DNA from: Acanthochlamys bracteata
Taxonomy: Eukaryota; Streptophyta; Magnoliopsida; Pandanales; Velloziaceae
Reading direction: 5' to 3'
Assembly (NCBI GenBank): GCA_019914995.1
Contig: CM034141.1
Span: 1,860,001-1,924,000 of the forward strand
Length of the DNA: 64,000 nucleotides
Below are positions 1 to 13,176 of the stretch, piece after piece (the first letter of the stretch is position 1; every line of letters starts with the position of its first letter). A program made the translations under genes and the position numbers. The notes under the pieces are model-generated. The model was not told where the DNA came from. It did not search any database and saw only the letters and a program-made list of their open reading frames with translations.

Positions 1-3000
1 ATTTGCGAATTTGACTAACTCCCTCAGTTTCTTCTCATCCTGAAACCACACAAAGTCCAATGAATCACGAATATATTTTACCGCATGCCAGTATGAAATT
101 TTGTTTTGGAGTATTTAGCTGCATATGTGTAGGCAAAATAAAAACTAATGCCAACTTGCTCACCTGTAAGGCAGACATGTCCTCAACCAGCTTTCTCAGC
201 ATTGCTCCAACAAATGCATCTCCTGCTCCGGTTGTATCTACTGCTTTAACAGCAAAACTTTCAACCTTCCCATGGAAATCCTGAAAACAACACGTATACG
301 TACACTCACCAGTGCTCATAACTTAAACATTCATGTTGACAATGAAATCATTACCGAGTCCTAGGTGTTTGTTTAAATAACTTTGATTGTTTTTTACCTT
401 GGTGTAGTATCTGCACCCTTGGTCCCCTAGGGTGACCAAGAGAAGTTTCAAGCTGGGGCGCCAGAGAGTCATGGCAGCCTCTTCAGTAACTTCTTTGCTA
501 CCTGTAAGGAACTCAAGCTCAACGTCACTGACCTTTATGATGTCTGCTTGGTCCCAAATGCTCATAATCTGCTCCTTTGCAACCTCGGGTGATGGCCATA
601 GAGGCAGTCGAAGGTTGGGGTCATATGACAGCAATACACCTGCTTCCGTAGCAACCTCCATTGCTTTCAGATGGGCTGATCTGCAAGGCTCTGCAATCAA
701 GCTGATGGAGCCGTAGTGGAAGACTGCAGCCTGAATAACCACAAATCAAATTGACAAGACATTAAATCAGAGCATGTAGTTTCTAGAAAGTCATGGTTAC
801 CTCAACGAAAAATACAGAGAAAGAAACATCCCATTCCATCTCATAAAAAGTGAAACAAGTAGTTAGAATGGGCAAAAAGTATGAAATCTTTTACAAGTAT
901 ACCAAAAGACAATAACTATATACTGGAGCGTGGATGTGAGTTGGTCAATTTTCACACCACCTCGTTTCAAGCAATTAAATATCACACTTGGCTCCTGAAA
1001 TAATAAACTGTTGGCAATCAAACTGACACATCTATCCTAATTACTATGGATCAATTGGAAGGCGACCTATCTCAGAACAGGAGAGGGTGTGGTTCAAAAA
1101 TGTTGAACTATTAAAAGATTATGAAGGATAGAATCCACAAATACCAATAACATATACACTTTTCATACATATATAACTTGCGTTTATGTACATCAATACC
1201 AGCGTACAATAGACCTCATAAATCCATCCATCCATACATACATACACTTCTAAATATGTATGTGTATTCCTATCTGCGTATATATGTATAAAGATACATA
1301 CATAAATTTAGAAACACGACCTGGTAATATATGACCTCCATAAACTTTATGGAAATCAAGTGATGTTAAACTAAAAACTAATGAATGCATTCACATGCCA
1401 ATGGTTGCAGTACGATCCAGACCAACTGAAAATAAGTATTATTTTCAATTTTTGGGTGCGTTTGGCGCAGCTTATGAAAAGCTACTTTTTAACTTTTTTC
1501 TATTTTATATTTTTAAATATATATTTTATAGATATATAGAAAATTTATTTAAAAATTTAGAAAGTGTAGAAAAATTCTACGTAATGAGATCTTTTTATTG
1601 TATATTTTTATTATTTTTTTAGAAATAAAAAAAATAAAACTCATTTTTCAAAAAAAATAAAAATATTTTTTATTTCAAAAAAATTTTATTTCATAAACAA
1701 TCTCAGGGAGCGTTTGGGATTGCTTATGAAATGGAGCTTTTGTGAAATAAAGAATATTTTTGTCCTTTTTAAAAAATGAGCTCTATTTTTTTTACTTCTA
1801 AAAAAATAATAAAAATATGCAATAAAAAGATCTCACTCCGTAGAATTTTTCTACACTTTCTAAATTTTTAAATAAATCTTTTATATATTTATAAAATATA
1901 TATTGAAAAATGTGAAATGGAGAATTGAAAAGTTGGATTGGGGAAAAGCAAAGCCAAACACCCCCTCAAACGCTCACTTAAAGCAATCATCCCCACCACG
2001 TCTACATAAGCAAGTGGACGACAAAAAACAAAAGCTTGATCGAATCCCCAGGATCATCATCAGTTGAATTTTCAAAGGAGGGGATGAGAATAATTCCGTA
2101 CCCCATATAGGAACAAAATGGAGATTAGAACTGACTCTTCCACAGGTCCTCAGTTGCCCCAAAGATAAAACCCATTATTAAAAGTCACATCATGTTGGCA
2201 GCATGTAAAAGTGGGTACCACAGAGAACAAACTGTGACATGTGAAAAAAGAATCCCTCAATAGTACCTCCTCCGAAGGTTCCAAACAAAAAATTTACAAA
2301 AGGGTCCAAGACAGCAGAAACCACTTTATTTCCTAAATGATGGTAGCATGTCAGGTCGCTTACCTTTTGAGAAAAAATGTTTCCAGGATCTGGAGTGAAT
2401 CACACAAGCATGACTGAGATAAAGAAAATAGAGGTTACCTGAACTCTATGAAGAAATTTTAAATATTTCATGAACTCACAAATAGCACAATCAAACAAGT
2501 TGAAGATGGCTCTCACAACCTAACAAGAAAAGTATACGATCTTCCAAAACTCCAACAACAACAATTTTGAACAATAACAAATCTAGAATTGAGATACTTC
2601 AAAGTAAAAATGCAACTGTTGAATCTTAAGAACCGATCCCAATATGATACAATGCTTCATCCACCCTACACCTTTTGATTTGGAGAATTACATCAACAAC
2701 AAATGAAGAAAAACATTCCCAAACCCTCCAAAAAATCTGAAAACAGATACTCCTTTTCAAAATCATAGAACAAGAGCATTACTTTTTTTTTCTTTTCTTT
2801 CTTGAAAACAAAATGCAGCAATTGAAGTATTTCAACTTTCTAAAGATCAAAGCCACTCCAAAGGTATACTGATAACTAGAGTAATAGGTTCGAAAAGTAT
2901 AGAAGAGATACGAAACAAAAAAGGTAAAAAGAAAATATTCAGAATCATTACAAATCGTAACTCTTTTGTGAGATATAGCTTATAAATTCTTTTTAAAGAA

Positions 3001-3566
3001 AAAAGAATCAAGATGCTTTCAAATTTTTGCCAAACCAAACCAGGTCCTACCAATGCGATGTTAATTTCATCACCTAATCCAAAAATCAACTCAGAAACCA
3101 AGAAGAAGAACAAACAACAGAAACAAAGAATCATTAATAAATAATTGGTTACCTTTTTTATGAGATCCAGATGCAGCTCTTCCTCCTTGAGCAACATATC
3201 AGCACTCGGATTCCTATAAAACATAAACTCCCTTTCTCCATCCGCTCTCAATGTAACGAATGCCAAGGCAGTCCTGGCTCCAGAATCAAACACAATACCA
3301 GAATCATCAACGTTATTTTGCCTCAGAATTCCTGCAAGCATACGACCGAACTCATCGTCACCGAGTTTCCCAACAAATGCAGCGGCGCCATTGAGCCTAC
3401 TGACGGAGATTGCAACGTTGGCGGGTGCACCACCGGGTGCTTTGAGGAACGCTGGTGCTTCAGCGAGGGAAACTCCGCTGACTGTTGGGACGAAATCGAT
3501 CAGCATCTCACCGAAGCTCACGACGAGTTTTGGATCGCCGGAGATTTCTCCGTTGTTCGTCGCCAT
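1..3566 (-). CDS. FRK: Fructokinase (pfkB-family sugar kinase), 3' end cut by window edge
   Basis: Phosphorylates fructose to fructose-6-phosphate with ATP, feeding sucrose breakdown products into glycolysis and starch synthesis; plant members are mostly cytosolic. Exons read on the minus strand: 3566-3153, 730-398, 280-164 and 39 to the edge, all phase 0 with GT/AG borders, giving 301 residues of a family usually about 320-330 long. The N terminus has the GEMLIDFVP strand and the GGAPANVA glycine motif near residues 34-41. Exon 3 carries [11 protein letters not shown], the pfkB signature with the catalytic aspartate. No transit peptide is evident from ATG 3566, which fits a cytosolic enzyme; an upstream in-frame extension is hydrophobic but contains no better start. 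The first intron is 2.4 kb and carries two inverted MITEs. Seen: frame, motifs, splice sites. Known: pfkB chemistry. Confidence 0.95.
1454..1965. repeat. Two MITE copies back to back in inverted orientation, fructokinase intron 1
   Basis: Copy A (about 1454-1705) begins GGGTGCGTTTGGCG and its end meets copy B (about 1706-1965), which begins GGAGCGTTTGGGATTGC and ends AAGCCAAACACCCC. The reverse complement of B aligns along nearly all of A, including GTAGAAAAATTCTACG and GAGATCTTTTTATTG, so the pair forms a hairpin-capable palindrome of roughly 250-bp arms. Termini are of the GTTTGG type common in plant MITEs. Related copies occur elsewhere in the window. No clear target duplication was found. 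Confidence 0.8.
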
Positions 3567-3620
3567 TGAGATCGGGGAGAAGTAGACCAAAACGTAAAGA
3601 CAGAACGAAGAAAAATTTAT

Positions 3621-3635
3621 AGAGAGAGAGAGAGA
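3621..3635. repeat. AG microsatellite in the fructokinase 5' leader
   Basis: A run of (AG)7 lies 55 bp upstream of the fructokinase ATG, so the transcript strand reads CT repeats. Such CT/GA tracts are frequent in plant 5' leaders and core promoters. No regulatory role is shown by the sequence alone. Confidence 0.7.
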
Positions 3636-4619
3636 AATGAACGGAAGGGAGAAGATGAAGAAGAAGGACAAAGTTTCCGTGGTCGTGGGAGAGATTCACA
3701 TGAAACGGTAATACCATAACAAAACACGTGGCAATTTAATATTAGATGCCCAGAGGCCTCAGCCTGCATTCAGCTAATATATTTCTGCCACATAATATAC
3801 TTTTCTACCGTACCCATACAATCTAACTGGTCGTGTTTGGCTGGCTGGCTGCTCTGACGATGATAATGAACTGTGAAAATATTAATATATTTTACTATTT
3901 AACTAATTATATTCTATTTTTTAAAAACTATAGTAATAAATGGAAGTAAGTACTATACATGAAAAGTATAGAATGTTTTTGTTTAATATTGTAAGATGGT
4001 GTATTTATTTATAAATATTGGAATCTAACGAACAAACCTAATAACCCTTTTCTGCCCAATGTAAAGTTTATTAAATTATTAGTTAGAAGGTTTTAAAAAG
4101 AGTAGGATTAGCGTACAAAATTCAAATTTATGCTAAAAGAAATATCCTTAAAAATTTGTAGATTAACATTACCTTGACAAATTTTGGATTTTTAATTAGA
4201 GAAAATAACCAAATATAATAAGTTAACAATAAAAATAACTTTTACTGATAGAATGAATACATCAGTGCGAGATGATTTATATATCAAACCTTATCTAATA
4301 CATTGAGTCTTAATTTTTTATTGTTAAATTGTAAAAAAGAATTGACTCTCATTCTCGCCAACACGTTCACATAATCTCCTTTCCTAAACTGATGAATATT
4401 GTTCCAAATTATCACCAAAACGAAAATGAATTACTAGCCCTCTATTGTTTAAGGTATTATTTGGGGTTACTTACTCCTCCTTTTATCTTCTCATTTTTAT
4501 TTCAATTTTTTTTTCAGATTTTTCAATAAAATTTTAAAAGTATTATACTTTGTTAAAAATTTAATATAGAAAATTATGTTTTATGAAATCTTATTATTAT
4601 TTATTTTTATTATTTAAGT
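3636..4619. other. AT-rich intergenic DNA, including the fructokinase promoter side
   Basis: The stretch upstream of the fructokinase gene has no coding signal on either strand. A CACGTG E-box/G-box core lies at about 3725-3730, close to the probable transcription start. Beyond about 3900 the sequence is low-complexity AT-rich DNA leading into the hAT relic. Confidence 0.5.
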
Positions 4620-6010
4620 GATGAGAATATAGTTTATTTTGTCACTGATAATATTTCTAATTATATAGCTACCGATAAACGATTAGAGCAAGAATTTAGA
4701 AATTTGTTTTGATCTCGTTGTGCTGCACACTGTATTAATTTGATGTTTCATTATATTGGCAAGCTGCATAAAGTTATTAACGTGGTAGTCATGCATATAG
4801 AATTACCAAAAATATATTTACAATTATTGGTTTTTTTTAAATTTAAAGAGAAAATTCATATGTGAAAGATCGATACTTAAACCAGCATCAACTTTTTTTG
4901 CTACTAATTTTATTACCTTGCAAAGTATATCGACTCACAATGATAGTTTAAAAGTTATGGTTTACATCAAGAGAATGGATAACTTCATCGTATGACAAGA
5001 AAAGTAAAGGAAAGAAATTTGTAAATAATGTCTTAACTCTTTAATTTTGGATGAAGTGTGCAATTATAGTAAAACTTACTGCTCCTCTAGTTCATACTCT
5101 TTGCATTGTTGATAGTGATGATAAGTCTTGCATAAGATACTTGTTTGAGGCTATTCATAGTGCTAATCTTGAATTATTGAGTAAATTCAAAAAAAATAAG
5201 AAAAGAGATACACCGTACTCAATATTATCAATAATAGGTTAAATCATCAGTTAATGATTTGCATTCAGCCGGTTATATAGCTCAATCCTTGTTACCAGTG
5301 TGAGAGCTCTTCTATTGAAAAGACTTTTTCACTGTTTCGAGGCTTTTAGATGTTACAGAGAAATATAACTTAGGAGATTTTGAGTTGAAAAGTAAACTGA
5401 CTGGTGATGTGAAGCTTTTTAGAAATACTGAAAGAAACTTTGGACGTATAGCTAATGGTTAAACTATGACCAAGGTAGTGATGCTTACATGGGTACTTGA
5501 TTATTGTATTATTTTCTATACAACTAATACTTTTTGTTTTTAGTTTTGTTTGTCTAACACTTTTTAACTTTTGTAAATGAGTGGTGATGTTATATAGAAA
5601 TACTGCTAAACATATACAAAAATTGATCATTCGTATTTTAAGCCAAACATATAGTGTGCCTCATATTGCGAGAGAAATTGGAGAATATTTGAGATATACA
5701 TCCAAAAAAAAAAAAAAAAAAAAGGTTAGAGCATCAATAGCTTGATGATCTTGTGTATATTCATTGTAACTTGAGATTGAGACAAAAATAAAACTTCTTC
5801 TCTCTCTTTTATTATTGATTTTTATTGTTCATACTTATATAGTTCTATACGCTTTTTTAATAAGTTTTTATATATTGTGCATTATTTCAAAAGTCAAAAT
5901 TATAACCCTATAAATTTTAGAGAATTTAGTGAAACTGATGATTGGATAACCATAGATGAATCGTCCATTTTAACTAATGAAGAATTAGATGCATTTTATA
6001 AATAATTAGA
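4620..6010 (+). pseudogene. Decayed hAT-superfamily transposase (DUF659 region)
   Basis: From about 4629 the translation reads VTDNISNYIATDKRL, then after a stop RCAAHCINLMFHYIGKLHKV, the DUF659 core of plant hAT transposases (VTDNA-NYVAA, then CAAHCIDLML-D-GK in family terms). A second conserved block near 5051-5190 reads TAPLVHTLCIVDSDDKS and YLFEAIHSA. Further degenerate similarity follows near 5235-5300, and a possible acidic tail at 5930-6000 (SETDDWITIDESS). Several stops and frameshifts interrupt it, and the N-terminal zinc finger and C-terminal dimerisation regions were not found. No terminal repeats could be assigned, so this is a dead internal fragment. Confidence 0.75.
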
Positions 6011-6311
6011 AGCATGATGCATTCAAGAGAAACCCATTAATTATAGGTATCTTTTATTTTGTATTTAATTATAATATTGGATGATCAATTGACTCAATTT
6101 AAAATTCTAACTTTTGAAAAGAAATGATCCTTTAAATAGTAAACCTAAATTGAACATTGATGATCTTGGTGATGAGAAGACGATGAATCTAACTTTTGAA
6201 GAGAAAGACGATGAACATAGATCTACCTGAAAGTTTCGCTCCCTAACAAGGAATATTAATATGTATAGTATTTTGCTTTTTCTAAAGATGATCCTATATT
6301 TAGTCTCTATA

Positions 6312-6700
6312 TACATCTCTATAAACATGAATCTAGAAATAACCTAAATACATGACCTAAAAGATATGTTAGTTTTGTGAATTTGTTTTCTTATTGGCCC
6401 GTATGGCTTACTGATTTGTTGGCTTGTTATGAACTTTTTTGCTGGCTTGTTGTGCCTTACTAGCTTGCTGGCCAGTATGGTTATGACAGACTTTGTGTTT
6501 TTTTTTTTACTAGCTAGTATGACAGTATGACTTGTTCGTTTATTTTAGATATTTTTTTTGCCGACTTATTGTGGCTTGCTGGCCAATATGGTATGACATA
6601 CTTTGTGTTATGAATTTTCTTTTCTTACTGGTCAGTATGACTCTCCATGTGCATCTCTGTAAAAATAAATTTAGAAATAACCATATATGCATGAGTTTCA
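6312..6700. repeat. Degenerate direct repeats in AT-rich spacer
   Basis: The phrase ACTTTGTGTT preceded by GCTTGCTGGCCA-TATGG occurs near 6468-6500 and again near 6574-6612. A 40-base segment starting CATCTCTATAAA at about 6312 recurs as CATCTCTGTAAA at about 6651. The pattern suggests a small, decayed local duplication. No coding potential is evident. Confidence 0.4.
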
Positions 6701-8150
6701 GTATTTTATTACTGGCATACTTCTCATATGTACTGTTCACTGAAATTTTTTTTCTTACTGCCAACATAGAATTTTCTGGATTATTTTTTATCTACTATAA
6801 GCACCAGTTTGGCAAATTTTGTGAAATTTCTTTTTGGTGCCAACATATAGTTTCCTGTAATATAGAGTTTCATACATTTGCTAGCTGAATTGGGTTGCAA
6901 ACGTAGTTTTCCTGATGCATTAACTGAATTGCTAGCATACAAATTAGAATTGATTTTTCTTTTTTACAAAACAAAAGTGATAAATAAAATATTTGTTTCG
7001 TACATGTTATACAGAATTGATTTTTTCCTTTACAAACTGGATTGCTACAGCCTTTGTTATTTGTTTGGATGATATCAACTATCTGTTTTATCATATTTAA
7101 TTTTTCATTCAATTCACTTGATTGTCATAGATTTAACATTACGCAAATAGCACTAGAGAATCTTGCTGACTGCCTAACGGAGTTAAAGCCTTGAATTGAA
7201 GGTAATTTTTTCCCCTCCAACACAGCTAACACCTTGAAGGAAAATCCCTCTGCTTTTATGTCCCTCTGCAAAGCTATAAAGCTTGGAATGTTGTTAGAAA
7301 TTCAAATTTTATTACTGTTGGGATGTTACTGACGAGTTTGTTGCTTTTTAGTTAGTCTTATTATTGAAGACTAGAAATTCAAGTTTGTGTAAGATTTCTA
7401 ATTCAATAGTTTGTGTAATATTCATAGTTGATATTTGAAAACTGGAAGTTGAAGTTTTATGCTTTCGTATGATAAATGTTAATATGTTTTTGGTAAAGAT
7501 TAAAGAGTTGCTGATTGGAATACTATTTAATATTGGAAGTTAATTTTTTCAAATCTTAAGTCTTGCTGTGTACAGTGCGCTCGGGTTGTGCTGTTTGAAC
7601 TAGAACAACACATGCTGGTTGACCGATGGGTCAACATATTGACTCGTCGAGTTAATTCGCGATCCGTTGATACAGATAGTGTTTCGAATCGACGTCTAAT
7701 TCAATTTTTACGACTATGTCTTAAAAAGAAACTATGTCTTTATGTATAACATCATTAAAAATATGATTTCAAATACTTCAAGCTCCGCCAAATATCATTC
7801 TAAGCATACTTCAAAATTTAAGGAATTTTCACGATATAAATATAATACATTGTATTTTTTGTTTATACAAGAAAATAAACTATCAAACCAAAAAAAAAAA
7901 AAAAAAAAAAAAGAAAAGAGATAAAATCAAGAAAGCATTTTTATATTTTTCAATAATAAAAATTTCAAAATCCGTTACAAATGCAAGTGCTGAGAGTGGA
8001 ATTTATCATTCTTAAGAACTGAAGAGACAATCTTAGACAAATAAAAAAAGTTTATCCTCTTTAACAAAAAGGTATATTCGTCTTTTAAGATTCTTAGTGT
8101 GAGATTTAATTAAGAAATTGGTTATTTATTTATAATTTATTGCATTTCTC
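6701..8150. other. AT-rich intergenic DNA, no gene seen
   Basis: Only short chance ORFs are present. An A-run of about 22 bases at 7890-7912 could be the tail of an old retroposed sequence, but no SINE A/B boxes or flanking duplications were identified. The 3' part is upstream sequence of the next gene, whose leader appears to begin near 8150. Confidence 0.4.
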
Positions 8151-10697
8151 TGACAAGCTCCCTCGCTGCTCCGCTCAACCTGCTTAGGTTCTCTCTCTTC
8201 ACTCTCCGCTGTGGTTTCTCGTTGTAATCTTCCTTCTGATAGTTGTTAGGAAAGCTGGAGTTTTCAAAATGATTGCGATTTATTGAAGATGAATTTGCTC
8301 ACGAATTGGTTTCTTCTCTATCTTGTAATTGTTTGAAGTAGTATGTCTTAGGGATTGCTGGATCGGATTGGTTTGGTTGGAGATTTATTGATTTTCAAGG
8401 TAACGTTGATAATAGTTTGTGATAAAACGAGTCTAGCCCCTTTACAATTTGATGATTTAAGCGAAGTCACGATTAGAGTTTCTTCACAATCTGGTTGACT
8501 GAGATTGTGATTATTGTTGTAGTTCGTATTTTTCATTTTAAACCAAGAATCTTGACTGCAAGTACTGTAAGCTTGTTTATAGGGATCAGGAATCATGAGA
8601 TTAATCCATTTCATACAGAAAGTTAGTGTCTCGCTAGCAATGATTTTTAAAGGATGTGTCTAATAAAAAATAAACATGAGTCACTTGGCTAATACCTATG
8701 AATGTTTATCCTAGGGTTTTGAAATAATCAATTGGGGTCCAAATTAGAACCCCTTGCTCATCTCTTTTAGGATGACTCTCTTTAAAATTGAGATATGAAA
8801 TAGCTTGTCTTAACTCCTAGATGCATTCAAAATTGATGCTTGGTCTTTAGTGCCATAGCAGATAGGCTTGCCCTAGTTGAAGTTGGCAGGGTAATTGGTT
8901 TTTTTGTTCTTTTGAAGGTTTTCACTTGAATTTTGTTTCTAATAAAGAAAAGTTGAGTACAAACTAGAGCTTGTCAATGAGACCAATTCAATGCCAGCAA
9001 CCACAAACACAAGGGATTTTAGGTAAGCCAATTAAAGATATGAGTTATGTCGGATGCTTTAAAGAATCAACTTGAGAGTGGATAGTTTGTCCTGTACATA
9101 CCGCTCATAATTATGTAGCAAATGGCTTATATATATGAGCATGCACTTATCTACTGGACTGATTGCATTTGATTATCGATTGATCTTATGTGCATCTCTT
9201 GTTTGATGATTTGTTGTCTAGAATCTCTTATTGCACACACTGGATGAAGCTGCTTTTGAAGTTATCTTGAAGCATATAGTGTAACAAGATTTTTGGATTT
9301 GCAATCTCTCTTTATGTTTGTGAATGGATGAACCTGTGAATGTTTGGATCTTTGAGAATCAATGTTGGTACAGTATGGTGTTCACTTAAAGCATGTCTCT
9401 TTAATGCATGCTTTGTTTGAATTAATGTTATATGAGGAGGGAGTTCTTTCTAGATATTCATATAAGAATTAATGATTTTGAGATGGTCGTTTAATTTCAT
9501 GAAATTGTCTCCAAGATCTAAAATCTCAAGATTTAGTCGATACTATCAGCTTGCATCACGGAAGTGAAAATCAATTGAATTTCCTTTGTAGTTTGAAATC
9601 TTTTAAAGATGGATTCAAGCTCTCCCAAGGTTACTTGTTTTGATGGTTCGTCTTTTGAGTGTTAAATCTGTCCAACTACTTCGTAATAGAACTAGGGATT
9701 TCTTCTTATTGGTTATGTAAAGATTAGTTTCTCTTGATCTTGTCATTGGCTGTCTCATTTATACATTAGCTAGGCTGGTAGACCTTGATTGATTTTATTA
9801 GAAGGTTCTTATTAGGATATATTCATTGGGGAAGTTCCGTGGGTTGAATTCTTTATTTGGGTTCACTACTTGTAGTCTGAACTTTCATTATAGTGATTTG
9901 CACTTAGTGAAGTTGTGAGCCTAGGATTGTTGATTTAAGCAGAGAGCCAAACCATTATAAAATCCTTTGTGTATGTGTTTGCTTGCATTGTTCTGTTTGA
10001 TTCGCTTGCTTTAGTATATGGTAAGGTATTAGGCTTACAATACATGTTGGAGCAACCATTAGGTTCAACATTTGTATAAATTTTATTGGCTTTTAGGTTC
10101 AACCACATTGACAATATCAATACCTCTTTTCTTCTTTCCTCACTTAAACTAGCAACCAATGCAACTAAATGTTGAACTAACTAGAAACACCATTAAGAGT
10201 TTGTTATAGGCACAGACTACTTGATATTAGATACCTTAGAGGCCAAAATGAAACTTCAAAACTTGGTGGACCATTTTCAACTCAGATGAATCCTTGCATA
10301 TGACTGGTGTTTATTCAGCTAGTTGGTATTTGTTGTTATTCGTTTGAATTATGTTAAGGCTAGATTTGATCTCTGAATTGTAGTCAAGTTACTTGAGAAT
10401 ATACTCTGTGCTTCCACTGGATCGATAATTGTTCAGAGATCATTTAATTATTTCGAGCTTACCCAGATCAGATTTTCTATATTTTACAAAAAATTTGAAT
10501 TTCTGCCTTCTTTCCTCTAAAAACACAGCGTGAATCATTGAGTGATTCTCTACATAGGAAAAATTGCATACCGTCTTACTGCAGAATGTATTTTGCCTTT
10601 TGTTTTTGACAATTTTCCTATTGCCTCATTTACTGATCAATTCCAACCAGGTCCGGGTGTATTATCTTGACATGTGCTAAATATTGAGGTCAATGCC
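8151..10697 (+). other. Probable 5' leader exon(s) and long leader intron of the SAP-like gene
   Basis: A switch from AT-rich DNA to pyrimidine-rich sequence (CTCCCTCGCTGCTCC, CTCTCTCTTCACTCTCC) near 8157-8215 looks like a plant transcription start and leader. No coding ORF follows until ATG 10698, so most of the interval is probably leader intron. An AUG at 10693 opens an eight-codon-scale upstream ORF overlapping the main start by frame; the main AUG sits in the stronger context CCATGG. Boundaries are inferred only. Confidence 0.45.
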
Positions 10698-13176
10698 ATG
10701 GGACATCGGGACATAGTAGAAGCATACCTAAAACTCTCACGCAAAGACCTCCAAGGACTATGCAAAGAATATAAACTTCCAGCAAACAGAAGTCATGCTG
10801 AATTAGCTAACTCAATCGCATCCTTATTCAAGGTGAATATTTTATAACTTGGTTTATAGTTTTAACGAATTTCACTAGTATTGTCATAGGACTATACAGA
10901 GAGCTGCGTTGTTATTTACTTTCTTATGGATTTATTTTCAGAAGAAAACTTCATCTCCAACACGCTCAAAGAAGAGAAAAAGCAGCCTTACAGGTTCTCC
11001 AACTACACCTGATTTGGGAAAAAGAACTATCAACTCTGTGACGGAAGCTAGCAGAGGTTACTGCATGCATCAATTAATTAATGGCAAACGAAACAACAAG
11101 ACCCTTTTAATTGATCCAAGCTTTACATTGGGCATGCTTTAATGTTCTTTATGATTTCTGAAATTGCAGGAGAGAATGAGAAAAGATCAAAGCTTTCTGA
11201 GTATAACACCAGTCATCTTAAAAAGAAGATGAGGGATGGAAGGAGACTTTTTTCTCTGAACCAGGTGATATTAAGTTCTTTGTAGACCTGTTTGGCATTG
11301 GGTCTTCTAGTGCCATGTTGATGTAACTGGAGGACGTTCTTTCTTGAATTAATGCAGGTTCAGAAATCCAAGATAGATACTGTTTGTTCATTTCCAACAT
11401 TTGATAGATCAAAGGAAGTCATCGGTCATCCTACTAAAAGGCCAGGGAATGGTGATAGAGGGTTACCTGCTTCCACAAATAGGAACAGTTCGAAGAATGC
11501 TTTTAGTAATATCAAAGAGCTATCTAATTCTGGACACGAGTTGCTTGGTCATGTTGCACCAAATACTGATATTGGTAAAGCTGCACAAGATACAATAAGG
11601 AGCTTGAACATTGTTTCTGTACTTCCTGATGAAGTTATTTGCAGAAAAAGTACGCCTTCGTTCCAATTTTTCATGGCTTCAGAAGAAGGACTAAATCTTT
11701 ACATTGATTTGAACTCCAGCACAGGAGATTGGATCAATACCTTAAAGGAACAAATCTGCGTGAATAAGCATTTTAGCATCTGCAACAACAATAAAATCTC
11801 ATCTCACGGTGAACTGCAAGCATTAACACTGGAAAGCATTTCTCATCATGGGCAGAATATGACTGTAGATGGCAACTCATGTTGTACAACATCCTCTTCT
11901 TTGAGCTCCGCTATTGGCGACAGCAGTCATTCTCAGGCCTGTCAACTTGATGCCACAGTTGTAACCTCCACGCATCCAGCATTAACTCTTGGGAGTAATT
12001 CTGGTAAATTTGCAATCACTTTGGAGGGTAATCCTGTGTTATCATCTTCTCATGGAAAGTATTCTGATGACGAAAAGGCTCATCAGTGTTCTGCCTCAGG
12101 AAGTGAACCTATCCTTAATGACAAAAAATTGTTATTACAAGAGCGAGCAGAAAATTCATTGACTTCAGAAAGAAGGAATTCTTCAATGCCTGACGACTCT
12201 TATCTGTTGGAGAACATCAATAAGTTGAATCATCATGTACCAGAACATCCTGACCAGAAACCATACATCCTAAGCACTCATAGTAGTAGTTCTACTAACT
12301 TTGAGTCCAGTGACTTTAGTAATTCGCGTGGTCGTAGTTCTAGAAGCTTTGGCTTTCCAAACGCTGATGGATTCCAGGACAGCAAAGTTTCTGATAGCAG
12401 TGATGTCAAAAATAGGAACTTCACATGTCATGTATCAACAGGTTTAAGATGTGTTGATGGCTTCTTTGAAGCTTCAGCTAACAATAAACCTATCTCAACT
12501 CTCTGCCAGCTTAATGGCCAGGCAGCAGTAGATTGTTCCTTGCTTGATGCACAGTCAGACGTGGGATCGGCAGAAAATCCACTCAGCCATTGTGCAAGCG
12601 GCAGTACAGAGAGTTCTCTTTTTGAAGATCCATTATCTGCAGTTGCAGCGACAGTAGATGAGTTGGTATGACCTTGTTTGAATTCGCGGAGGTGCTGGAT
12701 GATTCCAGCTTCTAGGATTTTATGATTGAATATAGGATTGCCCTGAATATTCAAAAAAATTTCTTACTTAATTCTTGCATCTGAGTAGAGAATTTAGTTA
12801 AGGGGCCAGGCTATTGAAATTGTATCTTGCAGGTTAGAGGCCTTCTGGAGAAGGAGAAAGATATCTCAGGGTAATCACCATTCTTTGGATAAACTACTTG
12901 GATTCCAATCCTTCTTCATATATGATTGGATTGTTGTGCAGAAGTAGACTACTCAATAACTGCTTGCGCCAAAATTCAAAAAGATCAGATAGTCAGGACT
13001 TTCAGGATGTTCCTGAGGATTTTTGGGGCAAGAGGCATCATTCAACTAATGAGGATATAATTGACTTAAGGATGGAGTTGGGACGTTCTGAGACTGCAGC
13101 AAATGAGTCTCTATGTGCTTCAGTTGTTGTTCCAAGGAGGTCCCCAAGGCTTACCTCTAAGGTTTGGCATAAGTAG
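10698..13176 (+). CDS. Unrecognised plant protein with SAP-like N-terminal motif
   Basis: Function unknown. Exons 10698-10832, 10942-11056, 11170-11264, 11358-12665, 12833-12870 and 12942-13176 join in consistent phase to about 641 residues. The first 45 residues (HRDIVEAYLKLSRKDLQGL, then a helix ending ANSIASLFK) look like an SAP-type helix-turn-helix that could bind DNA or act as a small interaction domain. A basic segment (RSKKRKSS, then KKKMRDGRR) follows and could be a nuclear localisation signal. The large fourth exon is Ser/Asn-rich and probably disordered; the C terminus ends in PRRSPRLTSK. An alternative last junction at 13160 to about 13399 would give a short DEDNSS ending. Nuclear location is inferred. 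Confidence 0.75.

Noticed and set aside
5700-5724. A-run as the tail of a retroposed hAT transcript
   Set aside because: Stops and gaps occur on both sides and no flanking duplication was found; a simple low-complexity run explains it.
7860-7925. Poly-A tract as a retroposed gene or SINE tail
   Set aside because: No RNA polymerase III boxes, no target duplication and no recognisable upstream gene copy.
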